Shown here: piece after piece, positions 13,471 to 26,304 of the stretch
Position numbering within the stretch: the stretch's first letter is position 1
How the letters are laid out: every line of letters begins with the position of its first letter
Assembly: GCA_026874595.1 (NCBI GenBank)
Contig: CM049307.1
Coordinates: 57,026,870 to 57,090,869, forward strand
Source: Sipunculus nudus
Taxonomy: Eukaryota; Annelida; Sipuncula; Golfingiida; Sipunculidae
Reading direction: 5' to 3'
DNA: 64,000 nt
The notes under the pieces: generated by a model
The model's input: the letters and a program-made list of their open reading frames with translations, nothing else
Told to the model about the DNA's origin: nothing
The model's database searches: none
Program-made: the position numbers and the translations under genes

Positions 13471-16400
13471 TTGTTTGTACTCAAGGTTAGAAAATATTAC
13501 TGCTGGACACTTAATAGTTAAATCTGTTGATCTCGGAATTCTGAATTTATACTTGTAGTGTATTAAATTAACTTGTATAACAGGAACGGCAAAACAACAT
13601 TCTTTATTTATGCATTATAACGAAGCTTGGGCAGATGACGGGTGGTTTCTCGGCACGACTGCAACAACTTGAATCGCGGTATATAACAACAGCTCGCTGC
13701 CTGTGTGGTCTCGAGAACAATCTGGAGAATTTTGCCACGTCATCGCCACCTATAAACAGAAGCTTACCTCACGCTGTGTGTTTCCAGACTAGAGAGTCAG
13801 CACGTGTCAATGTCTATAGGGATCGCAAGGTTGTTCGGGTTTTGCTTCTGTTCCATGGCCCGAACTGATGCGTGCCCGTGTCCAGTAACTCGGATAGACC
13901 AGTGTTTTCTAACGTTATTAAGATCATCTATTCATCTGCATTATCTGTAAAAATGGTGTGCTTATTCCGGCTCATTCTGCATAAATATTGATGTACATAT
14001 CGATTAACGGTAGGTAAGAAGGGTTCCTTTACCGCCTCCTTGACGGATGTGTGGCCCTGTATACAAACTGTTAGTAAACACAGCACTTTCGCCAATGTTC
14101 ACAAACAGAAGAACCACGTAACTGATTTTGGTTGGTTGCATACGTGAGGAAGTTGAAAGGCAACCAGCTGCCAATAACCAATTTGTAAAACTCGATAAGT
14201 TCGAGTGACTTGATGCCTGATGTCGTTGAATGTTTGAATCATTTTGCCCCCCCCCCCCCTCCGCGTTATAAATACGTCGATATCACCAAACGAACAGTCT
14301 GTGTATCATCAGTAACCAGAGACAACCCTTTGAACCTGTCGTAAAAATAAGCCTGTAAAACGCTTATTTTTACGACAGGTTCAAGGCACACTGCGCAGAC
14401 TCGGACTCTCAAGAGTACGACACTGCTGGCAGGGGTTTGTTGGAGTCAAAATCTGACTCTAACAATGCACCGCGCGGCATCAACATGTATACTGACAGCG
14501 GAAATACACAAGTGGTTGAAAGGAGCCAATGTAGTCCGTTAAAATGCGTTAAATTTTCTGTAAAGTAGTTCTATGTCATGTAAAACGAATTTACTTTGCG
14601 GCTCTTTTGCCTTATTTATGCTGAAATACCGTGGTTGGCGTCTTATCGGCACTGCTGGACAGTACATTCCTCCATGGTACACTTTCAGTGTCTATGGCTG
14701 AGTTTTGTGTTCGTTAGAAACAGTGACGTCACAAAGACGTCACAATGTTCGATCGCGCGTCACCTTCAATTGACTGACGTCTTATGTTTGACTGGCTTTT
14801 TTATTATAAGTTCTCAGACAAGGAATAATTCGTAAACGCTGTAATCTGTTTTGTCATATTTTAGATTGTCTCATACAAAATCAAAACAAGGTAAGGCATT
14901 ACTTTTTACGCAGGTAGTCGGCGGAATAGCTCCTGCAACCTGTGGACAAGAAAGGTTTACACTGCTTTACACGTATGAAAAATTATCCCAGAAAACATGT
15001 TGACACGGGTACTGGGACGTACTATATATAGTCCGTTCCTGTACCCCTGTCCACCTAATTTTTCGCGATTATCTCTACATAAGACAAACTTGGCAAACAA
15101 AATTTGCACCATTGGCAAAGAGGCAAAAGCGTAATTTTTGGTACCTTACCTACTCACGATATAAATATTATTTACTTTACGGCCTGGTTGACATGTCTCA
15201 AATATATCCGTGGTTGATGGCGTCCCTAATATGCGGCCATTGTTTATCCTCCTTGGATATGGATATAAAGTAATGTGATGTAACAGTGAAGCGCGTGCAC
15301 GATGAGAATACAAGTCTCGCTTTAAGCAGAGGTCGGCAGCTCTTGATTATTTTGTACCATGAATATGGGCGCCTCTTTAGTACGTCACGTCTATTGTGAC
15401 CTCATCACTATCCCCTGATATGCCCATTTAACAGATTAGTGGCAAGATGTCGCTAAAGAATAGACTAGTTACTCATAAAATGGTTTTAAATTGTTTACAG
15501 GAAAATTACATAAGGTAGGCTATTATTTCCATATTAGTTAATTACGCTTTTTCCTCTTTCTACTCCAAGGTCAAACAGTTTTGGCGTTCTTTGATTCACA
15601 TATAAATAATCGCGAAAAAACAGGTGGACAGGGGTACTGGAACGGACTATAGTTGCATAATATATACGGGGCTGAACTTCGGCAAGTTAAGGGAACCCAC
15701 AATTTTAGCTCAGCTGACGTCTGACTATTAGCTGATAAGTAACCCGGTATATATGTGCTGTAGTTATGGTTAATCGTCCGTCCGTCCGTTAATTTCGTGT
15801 TAAGAGAATTTGGTACCAGGCTACACTTGTCAAGTAGTTCGGTCCTTCCCACAGTGCCCAAACAGAAGAGATTCGTTTTGAGTAGAAACGACCTCTGGCA
15901 GAAGGGTGAGGTTCAAGGAATTATCTCTTGTTACCAGACATCGGTATCGAAATAGGCGCCTTTAATATTTACTGTTAACAAACCGTCTGTGTGATTGCTG
16001 AGTTGCATGTTACAGTTGGAAGACACGCCCTTATCCAAAAGTACTAAATATATACCTTTTAGACGATATTCCAGACTAATCTAAAAAAACTCCGGATTGT
16101 TATGCACTGTGTAATGATTAAATGTGGATTTTCAGACCAAGGATCATTATATTGGGTAAATTGACTTATTATGAAAAACTTTCCCCGCATTATTATGCAT
16201 CATTGTTAATAGTCCTGTAAGATTATAAAGAGGTACGACACAATGCCAGGAAGATAGCAGAGTTAGGGCGGGCAGATTATTCAAATCTTTAATATAGCTG
16301 GTTGAAATCCCTTGCGTGTTTCATCCTTGCGTTAAAGTAACGCGGTGTCGTTCCATATTAAGCTCTCTTGTATATAAGATGTTCATTCATGCAATTTTAA

Positions 16401-17510
16401 TCTTTGATATCTGCGGTCTTTGATAACAGCACTCTAACAGTGGTTAGATTACGAAGATCTTCCAGACACATTACATATGCATCCATTTCATTATGATACT
16501 GGTGTTTTCCAGTCTACATATTCAGCACTTTCAATATTAAATGCTTACCTTCGCTGAAAACAAGCAGGCCATACACAGAAGAGACGAGACAAGATCGGAT
16601 CGGACCACACAGGCTGAGAATCCTGCCGAGTCCGCCGCAATCTTTCCCAGCCCGGCTCTGTCCTGGAGGGGCCCACAGAGTGGACCGGATCGGTTTAATA
16701 AGAATCGAAACAAAGGGATACAACATGTATATCTTTGCCTCAAATTTCTTCTTCTTTATATACCTGCTATGTATCACAGTTATTGATCAATAATTGCAGA
16801 CAATAACCTATTTCTTTTTGTTAATATTATATCAGCACAGAAGCTGTTGTACTCCCGATGAAGAGACTTTCGTGCCGTAAAGAAGTTACGGTAAAACATC
16901 TAAAATCTGAATTTTTATCTTCCTTTTATTGAAAGTAAAAGAAAAACACGGAGCGCTGTAAAGTTCAAAGTGAAGACATAGTACAGATATAACGGCGGAG
17001 GGGCTTCGCTTTCTGGAATTTTTAATGAAGCAAGGTTTTTTTTCAATTACTCATAGTATATTCAAGCTGTTTCGAGTGGTCCATGTGGGGAGAGGATCTA
17101 GTGAAGTGATTAAAGGGATATGTAATATACCAAACTGTCTGCGAACAAGGACAGTTCCAATAATGGAAACCATAACGAAAATAACCTCTTTTTATCCTTC
17201 GGGCTCATTGCGAGTTTGGATTTACCAGATGGTACATACATTCCAGATTGGAGCAAGAAGTATCATCAATGATTGCCTCCATATCGTCCCGTGGTTTTAT
17301 GCGTACAGTTTCACAACCCGAACACTTAATCTACACTAAATATATCGGTAAGCAATGGAGAATCACAACCAAAGCCTTTAATTGGAATGAATGACAAAGT
17401 GGAGTCGGGGATCGAGCTGGTAAAGTTGACTCCAGCAAAATGAAGGACGCAAAGGCTGACTCAACAACGAAACGTCGGACAACAAAAAATCTGCAAGCAA
17501 TCGTCCACAA
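11401..17510. other. Non-coding stretch with simple repeats and a hairpin
   Basis: No gene can be supported. C runs lie near 12010-12024 and 14245-14258 and a TA tract at about 13431-13466. Two CRE-like TGACGTCA-type sites and a third partial one lie at 14724-14780. Open frames at 13635-13868, 14596-14835, 16514-16786 and 17025-17339 lack recognisable domains, and several overlap frames on the other strand. Confidence 0.5.
14330..14384. repeat. Perfect 23-bp inverted repeat with 9-nt loop
   Basis: The left arm at 14330-14352 begins TTGAACCTGTCG and the right arm at 14362-14384 ends CGACAGGTTCAA. They are exact reverse complements, with loop CTGTAAAAC. As RNA this would form a stable stem from either strand. 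No flanking terminator-like or transposon end was recognised. It could be a short fold-back element or a structured RNA. Confidence 0.85.
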
Positions 17511-17705
17511 TTGACCTTACATTTGAGAATATTCTTTGAAGACGTTCCCGAATCCGGGTCATGTACCGATTTCACACAAAAATCTAACAGATTATTTACT
17601 GGCCTATTCACGAAATGCTCTGAAACTTTCATGAGGTTCTGTTTATGACTGCGCGAGTTATGTTGTGAAGAAACACACACACACAAACACGCATGCGAAC
17701 GGAGA
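17511..17705 (+). repeat. Dispersed repeat, copy 1 of 2
   Basis: This segment is clearly related to 20490-20668. Both contain GAATATTCTTTGA, then GAATCCGG, TCTAACAGATTATT, GGCCTAT, and GAGTTATGTTGTGAA followed by an A/C-rich tail. The end of the repeat, GAGTTAT followed by a repeated ACA-type tail, resembles tails of invertebrate SINEs or LINEs. The two copies translate to similar peptides on the minus strand, but that follows from shared descent and does not show a gene. Confidence 0.6.
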
Positions 17706-18158
17706 TGAACGCATACCCTCATTAGGAGAGTTAATAAAGATAAGTTTATGGTGTGATTCCAAATATTATTACAGGAGAGATAGAAGAAAGTCAGGTCGAG
17801 AAATTAGTATGATGGTTCACTAATTCACGGTGGCCGAAGACAAGTTTCGTTCTACGATCTTTCTCAGGCGGGAGTCAAACGAGAAAGGTTGGAATTAATT
17901 CTCCTTTTCGCTACTTGGTGGCAGTGTTGGACCATCAATCTTTGTGTTCGTCTGTAAAGATTAAACGTTATTTCGTGAGTCAGATGCTGTTACGTAACCT
18001 GTATTGATTTATGAGGGTCGATAACACTGTGTTGATGAATAAATACATTACTTTTCTTACGTATTTTGTTGGATACAAAATGATTGAAATTATTTTGTTA
18101 CTGCTATTTATTATTTAACTTGTTCCCCTTTGCTCCACTCTCTTTCTCTCTCTCTCTC

Positions 18159-18201
<43 letters not shown>

Positions 18202-18300
18202 GAAAAACAAAGAAATATACACATAATTAAAATGATCCTAAAAGATTCTATGCAAGCATGAAGGATATAATAAAAGATGGAATATGATCAAGTTTTTAAA
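17706..18300. other. Non-coding gap with CT microsatellite
   Basis: AT-rich sequence with a CT-rich microsatellite at about 18136-18199, partly interrupted. Nothing else recognisable. Confidence 0.6.
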
Positions 18301-19845
18301 CTAGGGATCAATGGGTCTCGACGCTCAGCTGCATTTGTCTATAATGATTTACGCTTATGAGGTTTTCCAAAACATTTGCCCTGTGATCAGTTTGAAGCCA
18401 ACCTGTCTACCAAAACTGGAGTTATCATCCATCAACTAATTTGTGAATGGTGCCCTTACCTTTGGCCTTATGACACCAAAATCAAAAGGGTTCTTACATT
18501 ATTGCTGGGTCATATATAAGTCAAAATTGAAACCAATATGTCAAACCGAACTGGAGTTATCGTCAAGAATCAAATACGTGGACAGATGGGCCCCTGTGAC
18601 GATGACCTTTGACCTTGTGACCCCTGAATCAATCAGTTTTTTTCCCTTTTGGCAGCTCAGCTATATGTGCAATATGAAAGGTTTTGGATGAAAATTGGCT
18701 TAAAATGCATCCACAATCTTTCTAAATAAGTGGGTACTGTGACCTTGACCTTTGACCTCATGACCCCAAAATTGAACAGAATCTTCCCCTATTGGCAGGA
18801 TGGCAATATCTTGAAGATGGAAGGTTTGGGATGAAAAGTTTGGCTTCAAATGCATATGCATTCTTTTTAAAGAAATGAGTCCTGTGACCATGACCTTTGC
18901 CCGTAGGCCCCAAAATACACGGTTCTAACTTTAGTGGTGAGTCATATATAAGTTAAGTTTGAAACCAATATGTCAAACTAAACTAGAGTTATCATCTGGA
19001 AACTAATTTGTGAACAGATAGCCCCTGTGACCTTGACCTTTGACCATGTGACCCAAAATCCATTAATGCTCTCCCCATACGGGCAAGTGTAGCTAAATGT
19101 GCAAAATTGGTAAGTTTGGGATAAAAAGCTTGGCTTAAAATGCAGCCATAATCTTTTTTAAAAAATGAGTCCTGTGACCTTGACTTTTGACCTCATGACC
19201 CAAAAATCATATAGCTTCTTACTTTAGTGGTGGGCCATATGGAAGTCAAGTATGAAATCAATGTGTCAATACAACCTGGAGTTATCATCTGGAAACAAAT
19301 TTGTGTGGATTGACGGATGGACAGACAAACAGACAAACAGACAGGGTGATAACTATATGGCATCCACTTGTGATTAATAAACACACCGGGTTTTGGGACA
19401 CTAGATGTAATTACAGCTGAGAACCTGACAAGATTGTTGTCATTTAATAGTAAAAAAAAATTAAAATATTCGTTAAAATGACAAAAAAATACAGGTGGCG
19501 CCACCACTTTTCTGGATCTGACAAAACTAATCATGGTCAATATTCAAGTCAAGATTTATGACAATCCATTCATTAATTATCAAGATATTGGAGGTTTTGT
19601 ATTATATTTTTGATTATTCTGGGGGGGGGGGGGGTACTTTCAAGCCCAATATCTCGGAGGACATAAGTCGCAGTGACCTAATTTCAGGTTTCTAAGGAGA
19701 TTTTTATTGACCTACCTGGATATTCACTTAGAAGTTTCTAGGTCCAGCAGTTACGATTTGTGCCCTGCTAACGGACGGCCGGACGGACGACGGACAAAGC
19801 GCCATTCCTATACCTCAGTTGACTTACAGTCAGCTGAGCATAAAA
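18301..19845 (-). mobile_element. Family II element, both ends present
   Basis: The left end is CTAGGGATCAATGGGTC and GCTCAGCTGC; the right end is CAGCTGAGCATAAAA. Array units with TGACCTTGACC blocks run from about 18.45 to 19.25 kb. To their right is a 5' module with AAGTCGCAGTGACCT, a GATTTGTGCCCTGCTAACGG segment and a short GGAC-type microsatellite just inside the terminal inverted repeat. A GGTGGCGCCACC palindrome lies near 19495. Read on the minus strand, the order is 5' inverted repeat, GGAC tract, array, 3' inverted repeat, palindrome, CTAG. It encodes no protein. Confidence 0.65.
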
Positions 19846-20280
19846 ATGAGCTTGCAAACACATGATTACACACTGCGCGATTATTATATTAAAAAGCGAC
19901 CACCTGTTACACAGTAGTGAAAAGAGTCGTTAGCACACGATTTCCATGTGGGCGGGTATATTAAAAAAAAAATAATTTTCTGGTGGAAAATTAACAAAAG
20001 CAGTTCATAATTACAAAGGGTCTTCCCTTTCGCCTTCAACTTTCAAAGCCGACTTGACTGAATGTCACGTTTTCAGAACAGAAAGCGTATTAATATCCCT
20101 TTCAGAAACTTCCCACAAAAACTAACAACAAAACATTGCTTCCGTCATATATTTCCAATTCCTTCTTTTCAATATGTAGAAAACCTGTCTTTCTTCATTT
20201 CTATAATATCTCGGATTGTGACAAATTAAACTTAATTCATTTTACATGGATTGAACAACTAGTTATTATTACTAATGCAT
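19846..20280. other. Non-coding gap
   Basis: AT-rich sequence with no recognisable gene or repeat boundary. Confidence 0.5.
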
Positions 20281-20359
20281 GGCACTCTCCATGGTTCAGG
20301 GGGTGGCATTCGGTTGTGTCTGTTGGTGGAGGGAATCATCGGCCTTGGACGGACCACCA

Positions 20360-20435
20360 TACAACCCACTCTCATAGCCATGCAGGGGATCTAACCCGTG
20401 TCGCCAGCGGAGAGAGCCGAGCGTTTACCCCTCGA
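20360..20435 (-). repeat. tRNA-like SINE head
   Basis: On the minus strand a GGGGTAAACGCTCGGCTC segment resembles an A-box/D-arm region. About 30 bases later, ACGGGTTAGATCCCC resembles a B box with one change from GGTTCGATCC. Order and spacing fit a tRNA-derived SINE. The next 100 bases (to about 20290 on the plus strand) would be its body; the boundaries are not clear. Confidence 0.4.
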
Positions 20436-20489
20436 CTGTCCCGTATTGAACCTTGGCCCCATATTCTTAGGTTCAATCGTACACAAGTG

Positions 20490-20668
20490 GCTGTACATAT
20501 GTGAATATTCTTTGATGTTCCTGAATCCGGCTCATATGCCGAATTGACACCAAATTCTAACAGATTATTAATTGGCCTATACACAAAATGCCCTGAAAAT
20601 TTCATGGGATCCCGTTCATGACTACACGAGTTATGTTGTGAACAAACACACGTACAAAAACACATACG
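20490..20668 (+). repeat. Dispersed repeat, copy 2 of 2
   Basis: Related to 17511-17705 through the landmarks given there, ending in GAGTTATGTTGTGAACAAAC and an A/C-rich tail. It directly precedes the 75-bp satellite by about 50 bases. Confidence 0.6.
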
Positions 20669-20720
20669 AACGATTTTATTTCTCTTTCTTCAGGATAGAT
20701 GCGACCAAAGTATATATGTA

Positions 20721-21920
20721 TGATATATTTGGCATTTCCAGACTACTTCAAAAATAACTAGGAAATAGCACACAGAGGACAGACCACAGGTGGAATGATA
20801 TATTTGGCATTTCCAGACTACTTCAAAAATAACTAGGAAATAGCACACAGAGGACAGACCACAGGTGGAATGATATATTTGGCATTTCCAGACTACTTCA
20901 AAAATAACTAGGAAATAGCACACAGAGGACAGACCACAGGTGGAATGATATATTTGGCATTTCCAGACTACTTCAAAAATAACTAGGAAATAGCACACAG
21001 AGGACAGACCACAGGTGGAATGATATATTTGGCATTTCCAGACTACTTCAAAAATAACTAGGAAATAGCACACAGAGGACAGACCACATGTGGAATGATA
21101 TATTTGGCATTTCATGACTACTTCAAAAATAACTAGGAAATAGCACACAGAGGACAGACCACAGGTGGAATGATATATTTGGCATTTCCAGACTACTTCA
21201 AAAATAACTAGGAAATAGCACACAGAGGACAGACCACAGGTGGAATGATATATTTGGCATTTCCAGACTACTTCAAAAATAACTAGGAAATAGCACACAG
21301 AGGACAGACCACATGTGGAATGATATATTTGGCATTTCATGACTACTTCAAAAATAACTAGGAAATAGCACACAGAGGACAGACCACAGGTGGAATGATA
21401 TATTTGGCATTTCCAGACTACTTCAAAAATAACTAGGAAATAGCACACAGAGGACAGACCACAGGTGGAATGATATATTTGGCATTTCCAGACTACTTAA
21501 AAAATAACTAGGAAATAGCACACAGAGGACAGACCACAGGTGGAATGATATATTTGGCATTTCCAGACTACTTCAAAAATAACAAGGAAATAGCACACAG
21601 AGGACAGACCACATGTGGAATGATATATTTGGCATTTCATGACTACTTCAAAAATAACTAGGAAATAGCACACAGAGGACAGACCACAGGTGGAATGATA
21701 TATTTGGCATTTCCAGACTACTTCAAAAATAACTAGGAAATAGCACACAGAGGACAGACCACAGGTGGAATGATATATTTGGCATTTCCAGACTACTTAA
21801 AAAAATAACTAGGAAATAGCACACAGAGGACAGACCACAGGTGGAATGATATATTTGGCATTTCATGACTACTTCAAAAATAAATAGGAAATAGCACACA
21901 GAGGACAGACCACAGGTGGT
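20721..21920. repeat. 75-bp tandem satellite, about 16 copies
   Basis: The unit starts TGATATATTTGGCATTTC and recurs every 75 bases (20721, 20796, 20871 and so on), with one 76-base step near 21771-21847. Copies are almost identical. A marked variant with CATGAC in place of CCAGAC starts at 21096, 21321, 21621 and 21847, so it is spaced by 3, 4 and 3 units. The TTAAAAAA variant recurs 300 bases apart (21471, 21771). This indicates multi-unit duplication. Because 75 is divisible by 3, the minus strand stays open as a 25-residue repeat; this frame is not taken as a gene. Confidence 0.95.
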
Positions 21921-22033
21921 ACCATCTGCTGGTGAAATACCAAATAGCAGTCAAAGATGATTGTGTCCGCCCAACATTGTTAAAATCTTTGCAGCAGCTC
22001 ACAAGGTAAAATATCGTTGATTTTGTAAAAAAA

Positions 22034-23620
22034 CAAGGGACCACTGGGTCACATCGCTCAGCTGAATTTTGGAAAATAATAGTAACTGCAAAATATTTTT
22101 TATTTCTTTTGGTTTTTCATGTAGAAAAGCTATGAGAAAATGGCCCTGCTAAAATGAAACTCTGTAAATTATAGAATAATGGACATGAGCTAAACCATTT
22201 AGTGATGCACCAAGGGAACAAACAGGCCTACTGTAAGTGTTACATAAAAGTTACATTTTATAAACAAATAATGTGTGAAGGTAATTCAGTTTTCAAAAGT
22301 TAAATATATGGCCATATGAGTTAAAAATTAATCCCACAAAGTTTGACCAATATTCCTAATTTTAATACTAAGTTAACAGTGTTATTCACACCTAGGCCCC
22401 GCCAACTTTAAGAGATATGAATGAAATGCTACGAAGTATTTATATCTTCTCAAATCTTGTCAGTTAGCACTTACATTAGGTCCTAATATTTTATCATTTG
22501 AATATATTATATATATATATATTATATAACATATTTGAATATTAGGATTAAATTCCTGAAATCTTTTTCTTTAAAAAAATCAAAATTATCCAAGTCTCAT
22601 CAAAAAGAATTTATTTAACATTAAAATTATTAAGATTCATCTTGTTTATTAGTCCTGTGTATTGAAGGGGTGGGTGGGGGGAGGGGTCTCCGTTGTTACT
22701 GCTCGTTGCTGAAAAAAAATGTTAGTTTTAAGATTCATCTAGTTCATAGTACAGGTCTGTCAACATAATGGGGAGGGGGGGGGGGGGAGAGAAAAAGGCT
22801 CCCTGTGATATGGTATTAACTGCAGCAGCCTGATCAAGCTCAACTCAGTGGAGAGAAGGCTTGCAGTGGTGATGGGATTGCATAACATTATGCCAAAGTG
22901 GACTGCTTAACAATGTAAGGGAATACAACGAGAGCCTCCAAAAAAATTCAATAACTAGCCTAATTTTAACAGATTAAATACTTATGTGCACATGCTGTGA
23001 AAATTAAATCCATAGTACTAACAGGAAAAAAACGTGCCATGGCCAAAGTTGGGCAAAATTTAAGGTACCAATTTTTTATTTTTGCTAATATTAAAAAAAA
23101 AGGTAAAAGATTTTGATCTAATTTTGGGTTACCAATTTAATTTTGATTAATTTAAGTTATATTATTGGAAAAAAAGTCCTTAGCTTTAACATGTTTTGTG
23201 TTAAGCGATGAAATACCTTTCCTGATTTTTTACAAAATGCATTATGTTTGAGCTCATAACTTTTTTAAATTATATAATACAGACCTAATTTCTGGCATGT
23301 ACATAGGAACTATAAAGAGGAATATTTATGGCAAATATGAGGAAAAACAGATGAGTGGTTTTGATATTAGGCGGTCCTGAAGTGTGAAAATAGGTATTTA
23401 ATAAAAAATTGAGGTTTTCCCTTAATTTCTCAAAGGAACGAAGTCGCAAAGACCCAGTTTTCGGCATGGTCGGAGATCTTGGGGACATCTAACATTATGC
23501 TGAATTTTGGATTCCTAGGTCTTACGGTTTCAAAACGTGCTACATCTACGGACGGACGGACGGACGACGGACAAGGGACCACGACTATAGTTCAGAAGAC
23601 TTACAGTCCGCTGAGCTAAG
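22034..23620 (-). mobile_element. Family II relative without the standard array
   Basis: The left end CAAGGGACCACTGGGTCAC plus GCTCAGCTGA and the right end CCGCTGAGCTAAG match family II. The body from about 22.89 to 23.56 kb is unlike the TGACC array but is shared with 46.38-47.19 kb, which shows a distinct subfamily. A GGAC microsatellite lies just inside the right terminus (about 23548-23575). G runs lie near 22671 and 22772. There is no coding capacity. Confidence 0.55.
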
Positions 23621-23892
23621 AATATTTTACGGATCTTTACCATACTTGACATGCGCATAGATATGGGTGAGAGGACAAAGTCTATTGAAAATGGGGTCAT
23701 TACCTTTATTGGATAGTGTCTTTGACCCTTGAATAGGACCATTTTTGGTGAAAATCCCACAACCATAGATCTTGGATACCATTGTCATGTATCAGAAACT
23801 GGTGGTGCCACCTATTATCCTTTTCTTGTTTACACCCCTTCTAAAAAAAACCATCATTGGCACTTGATAGAACAGTGAGCATTATAAGTAAA
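23621..23892. other. Fragment with family I-like sequence
   Basis: The sequence around 23680-23880 is, on the opposite strand, similar to the family I module near 6060-6240: a short GGTGCCACC-type motif, the terms TTTGACCCTTGAATAGG and CTAGATC-like neighbours. It appears to be an inverted fragment of that module. No gene. Confidence 0.35.
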
Positions 23893-24537
23893 CAAGGGAC
23901 CCATGGTTCACGTGGCTCAGCTGATTGTGATTGGACCATAAATGTTTCTCCATTGTGATACTATATCGATAAAGCTTATGGATATTATGGACATGTAGGG
24001 CTATTATAAAGGAATGTAATGTAATATGTGAGTATATAATAAATGGAATAACCTGACTGATGGATTAATAGAGTAAAATATAGTGGTTTATTTTTTATTT
24101 ATTTAGAAGGGGTTGAAAATTGTGATATATCTGAGCAAATATGAATGCAATGACAGCAGTAATAAGCAGTAGTAGAATGATGAATAGGCTATTTGTTGAA
24201 GGATCTATAGTGTATGGAAGTCTGCAAGATTTCAATTTGACAAATATGATGTTATGATTTACTATGCTGATGAGGGGATTTATGAATTTGTTACTGTATG
24301 ACAATATCTCTACAGTCTTGACAATGTACATTATTTTGATGCCCACTATGTCTACATATTACACAATATTGACATAATTTCTGGCATGTACATAGGTACC
24401 TATGGAAGAATAGTATACAAAATATTAAAGTATGAATATATATGATTCATCTTGTTCTTGTTTACTGAGGCTGACATTGAGATGGGGCTCAGAGAAGGGA
24501 ACAGTGAGGGCAGCAAGGAGGTGGATGAAGAGAGAAA

Positions 24538-24593
<56 letters not shown>

Positions 24594-26304
24594 ATGGAGC
24601 ATTCAACAGTACTTAAACACCTGGAAGGTTTAAATCTAATATATTATGAAAAGCAGATAAAGTCTGATCGGAAAAGGTAATCTTGGCCATGGCTGGTTGA
24701 TATGATTGAAGAAATTGTTGCAAATAATATTTTGAGATCTGATCATGTGTTTCCATTGGTTACCTTTTTGATAAGCTGTTGACAGTTCAACAGTTTACAG
24801 ATTTGTTTAATGAAATCCAATTATTTTAATAAACATATTTTCTATTTTATCATATGTATACAGTAGCCATAAAGTCCGCACTTAACAGGTGGAAGGATTG
24901 ACGGGGGGGGGGGGGGGTTATGATGGGAGTTAAAACGCCTCAGTCTTTCTGTATATATCATCTTTAATTATTAAATTTTATGGAAAAGCAATAGAACTAT
25001 TGTTCACAGTGCCAAAGAGCAAGGACTCTATGGGGTGGGGGAAGGGAATGGTTGGAGTAACAGCACCCTTGCATATTCATACAGGATATTAAATTGAATT
25101 CAAGTGCTTACAGAGAAAAATGTTTATTCATAATTATTAAATATCTAAGCAGGCAGAAAGGTGGAGAAACAAAGCAAATCATTTTTATTCCCATTCTACT
25201 GAGCCAGGAAAAATTAACAATACTTGCCTTTATTCCTTTTTTTCAATACATCATTTTTTCCAGGTTTAAAAATGTAACTACACATTTACAGTGTAACATA
25301 TATATATGAATATTTCAGTTGATTCACATTTCTAAATTGCTTCAACATTCATAGCTAATTAATCTGGTTTATAGTACCTGTCAATAAAATGGGGTGCAGG
25401 GAGAATGGGAGGCTTAAAGAGAGAAAGAGAGAGAGAAAGAGAGAGAGCAAGAGAGAGAGCAAGAGAGAGAGCAAGAGAGAGTGAGCTAGACTGTCATGGA
25501 GAGAGAAAGAGAGATCATGAGAGAGAGAGAGAGAGAGATAAACTGCCAGAAAGAGAGAGAGAGAGGCTCTCTGGTAATTACTGTCTGACCAAGCCTGACC
25601 CAGACAATCACAGAGGCAAGTGGCTAGGTCAGAAGTTGAACAGGTTATGTAATACTGCCCAAGCACACATTTCACTGACTAGACAAAAACAATCAAGGCA
25701 TGGTGCTTGAAAACTATAATGACATCTACAGTTTTTTAACAATTGGTTTCAAATTTCAGATTTTAACAGATGAATTGCTTATGTGTACATGCTGTGAAAA
25801 TTAAATCCACAGCACTAACACTAGTAGCAGGAAATAAATGTCTACTGTAAGTCATGTTTATTATCATGCATGCTTTTTACAAAGGAGTTAACTGTTATTC
25901 AATAATTTCAGGTTGAATAGGATTCTTCTCCCACTTAGCAGGTGAGCTATATGTGAAAGATCAAAGAATTGGGATGAAAGGTTTGGCTTAAAATGCATCC
26001 TGAGGCTTTTCAAAGAAGTTGCTTCTTTGACCTTGACCTTTGACCTTGTGACCTCAAAATAATTATGGTTCTTCCCCTGTTGGTAGGTGAGCTGTATGTG
26101 AAATATGGTAGGTTTGGGAATTATTTCTGGGGGATGCAAACACACCCCATAACTTCGAGAATATAGGTCGCAGTGACCTTATTTCAGGTTTGCAAGGAGA
26201 TCTTTTTAGAACCTCTAAGACTGCATAGGACGGACAGACGGAAGGACGACGGACAAAGACCCATCGCTATAGCCCAGCATGACTGAAAGTCAGCTGAGCT
26301 AAAA
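23893..26304 (-). mobile_element. Family II element or nested pair
   Basis: The left end is CAAGGGACCCATGG with GGCTCAGCTGA and the right end CAGCTGAGCTAAAA. The interior is mixed: sequence related to the 23.28-kb region near 24375, two GA microsatellites (about 24538-24590 and 25418-25566), and one or two TGACC units plus the AGGTCGCAGTGACCT module at 25.9-26.2 kb. The two ends may belong to one long element or to two nested ones; I cannot decide between these. GA-tract frames on both strands are artefacts. Confidence 0.45.

Noticed and set aside
17025-17339. 104-residue plus-strand frame
   Set aside because: No recognisable domain, no evidence of splicing or conservation, and of a length expected by chance in this much sequence.
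18301-19845. Family II as an ordinary cut-and-paste TIR transposon
   Set aside because: The inverted repeats are at unequal distances from the ends, and no target-site duplication is evident in the split LINE. A Helitron-like plan fits better, though not securely.
20690-21748. 252-residue and 83-residue minus-strand frames with a perfect 25-residue repeat
   Set aside because: The unit length (75) is a multiple of three and lacks a stop in this frame, so any such satellite would stay open. There is no other coding sign.
20721-21920. CRISPR-like regular array
   Set aside because: The copies are directly adjacent with no unique spacers, and the genome is eukaryotic.
24432-25710. Frames of 80-106 residues rich in Arg-Glu or Leu-Ser
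   Set aside because: They translate GA/CT microsatellites.
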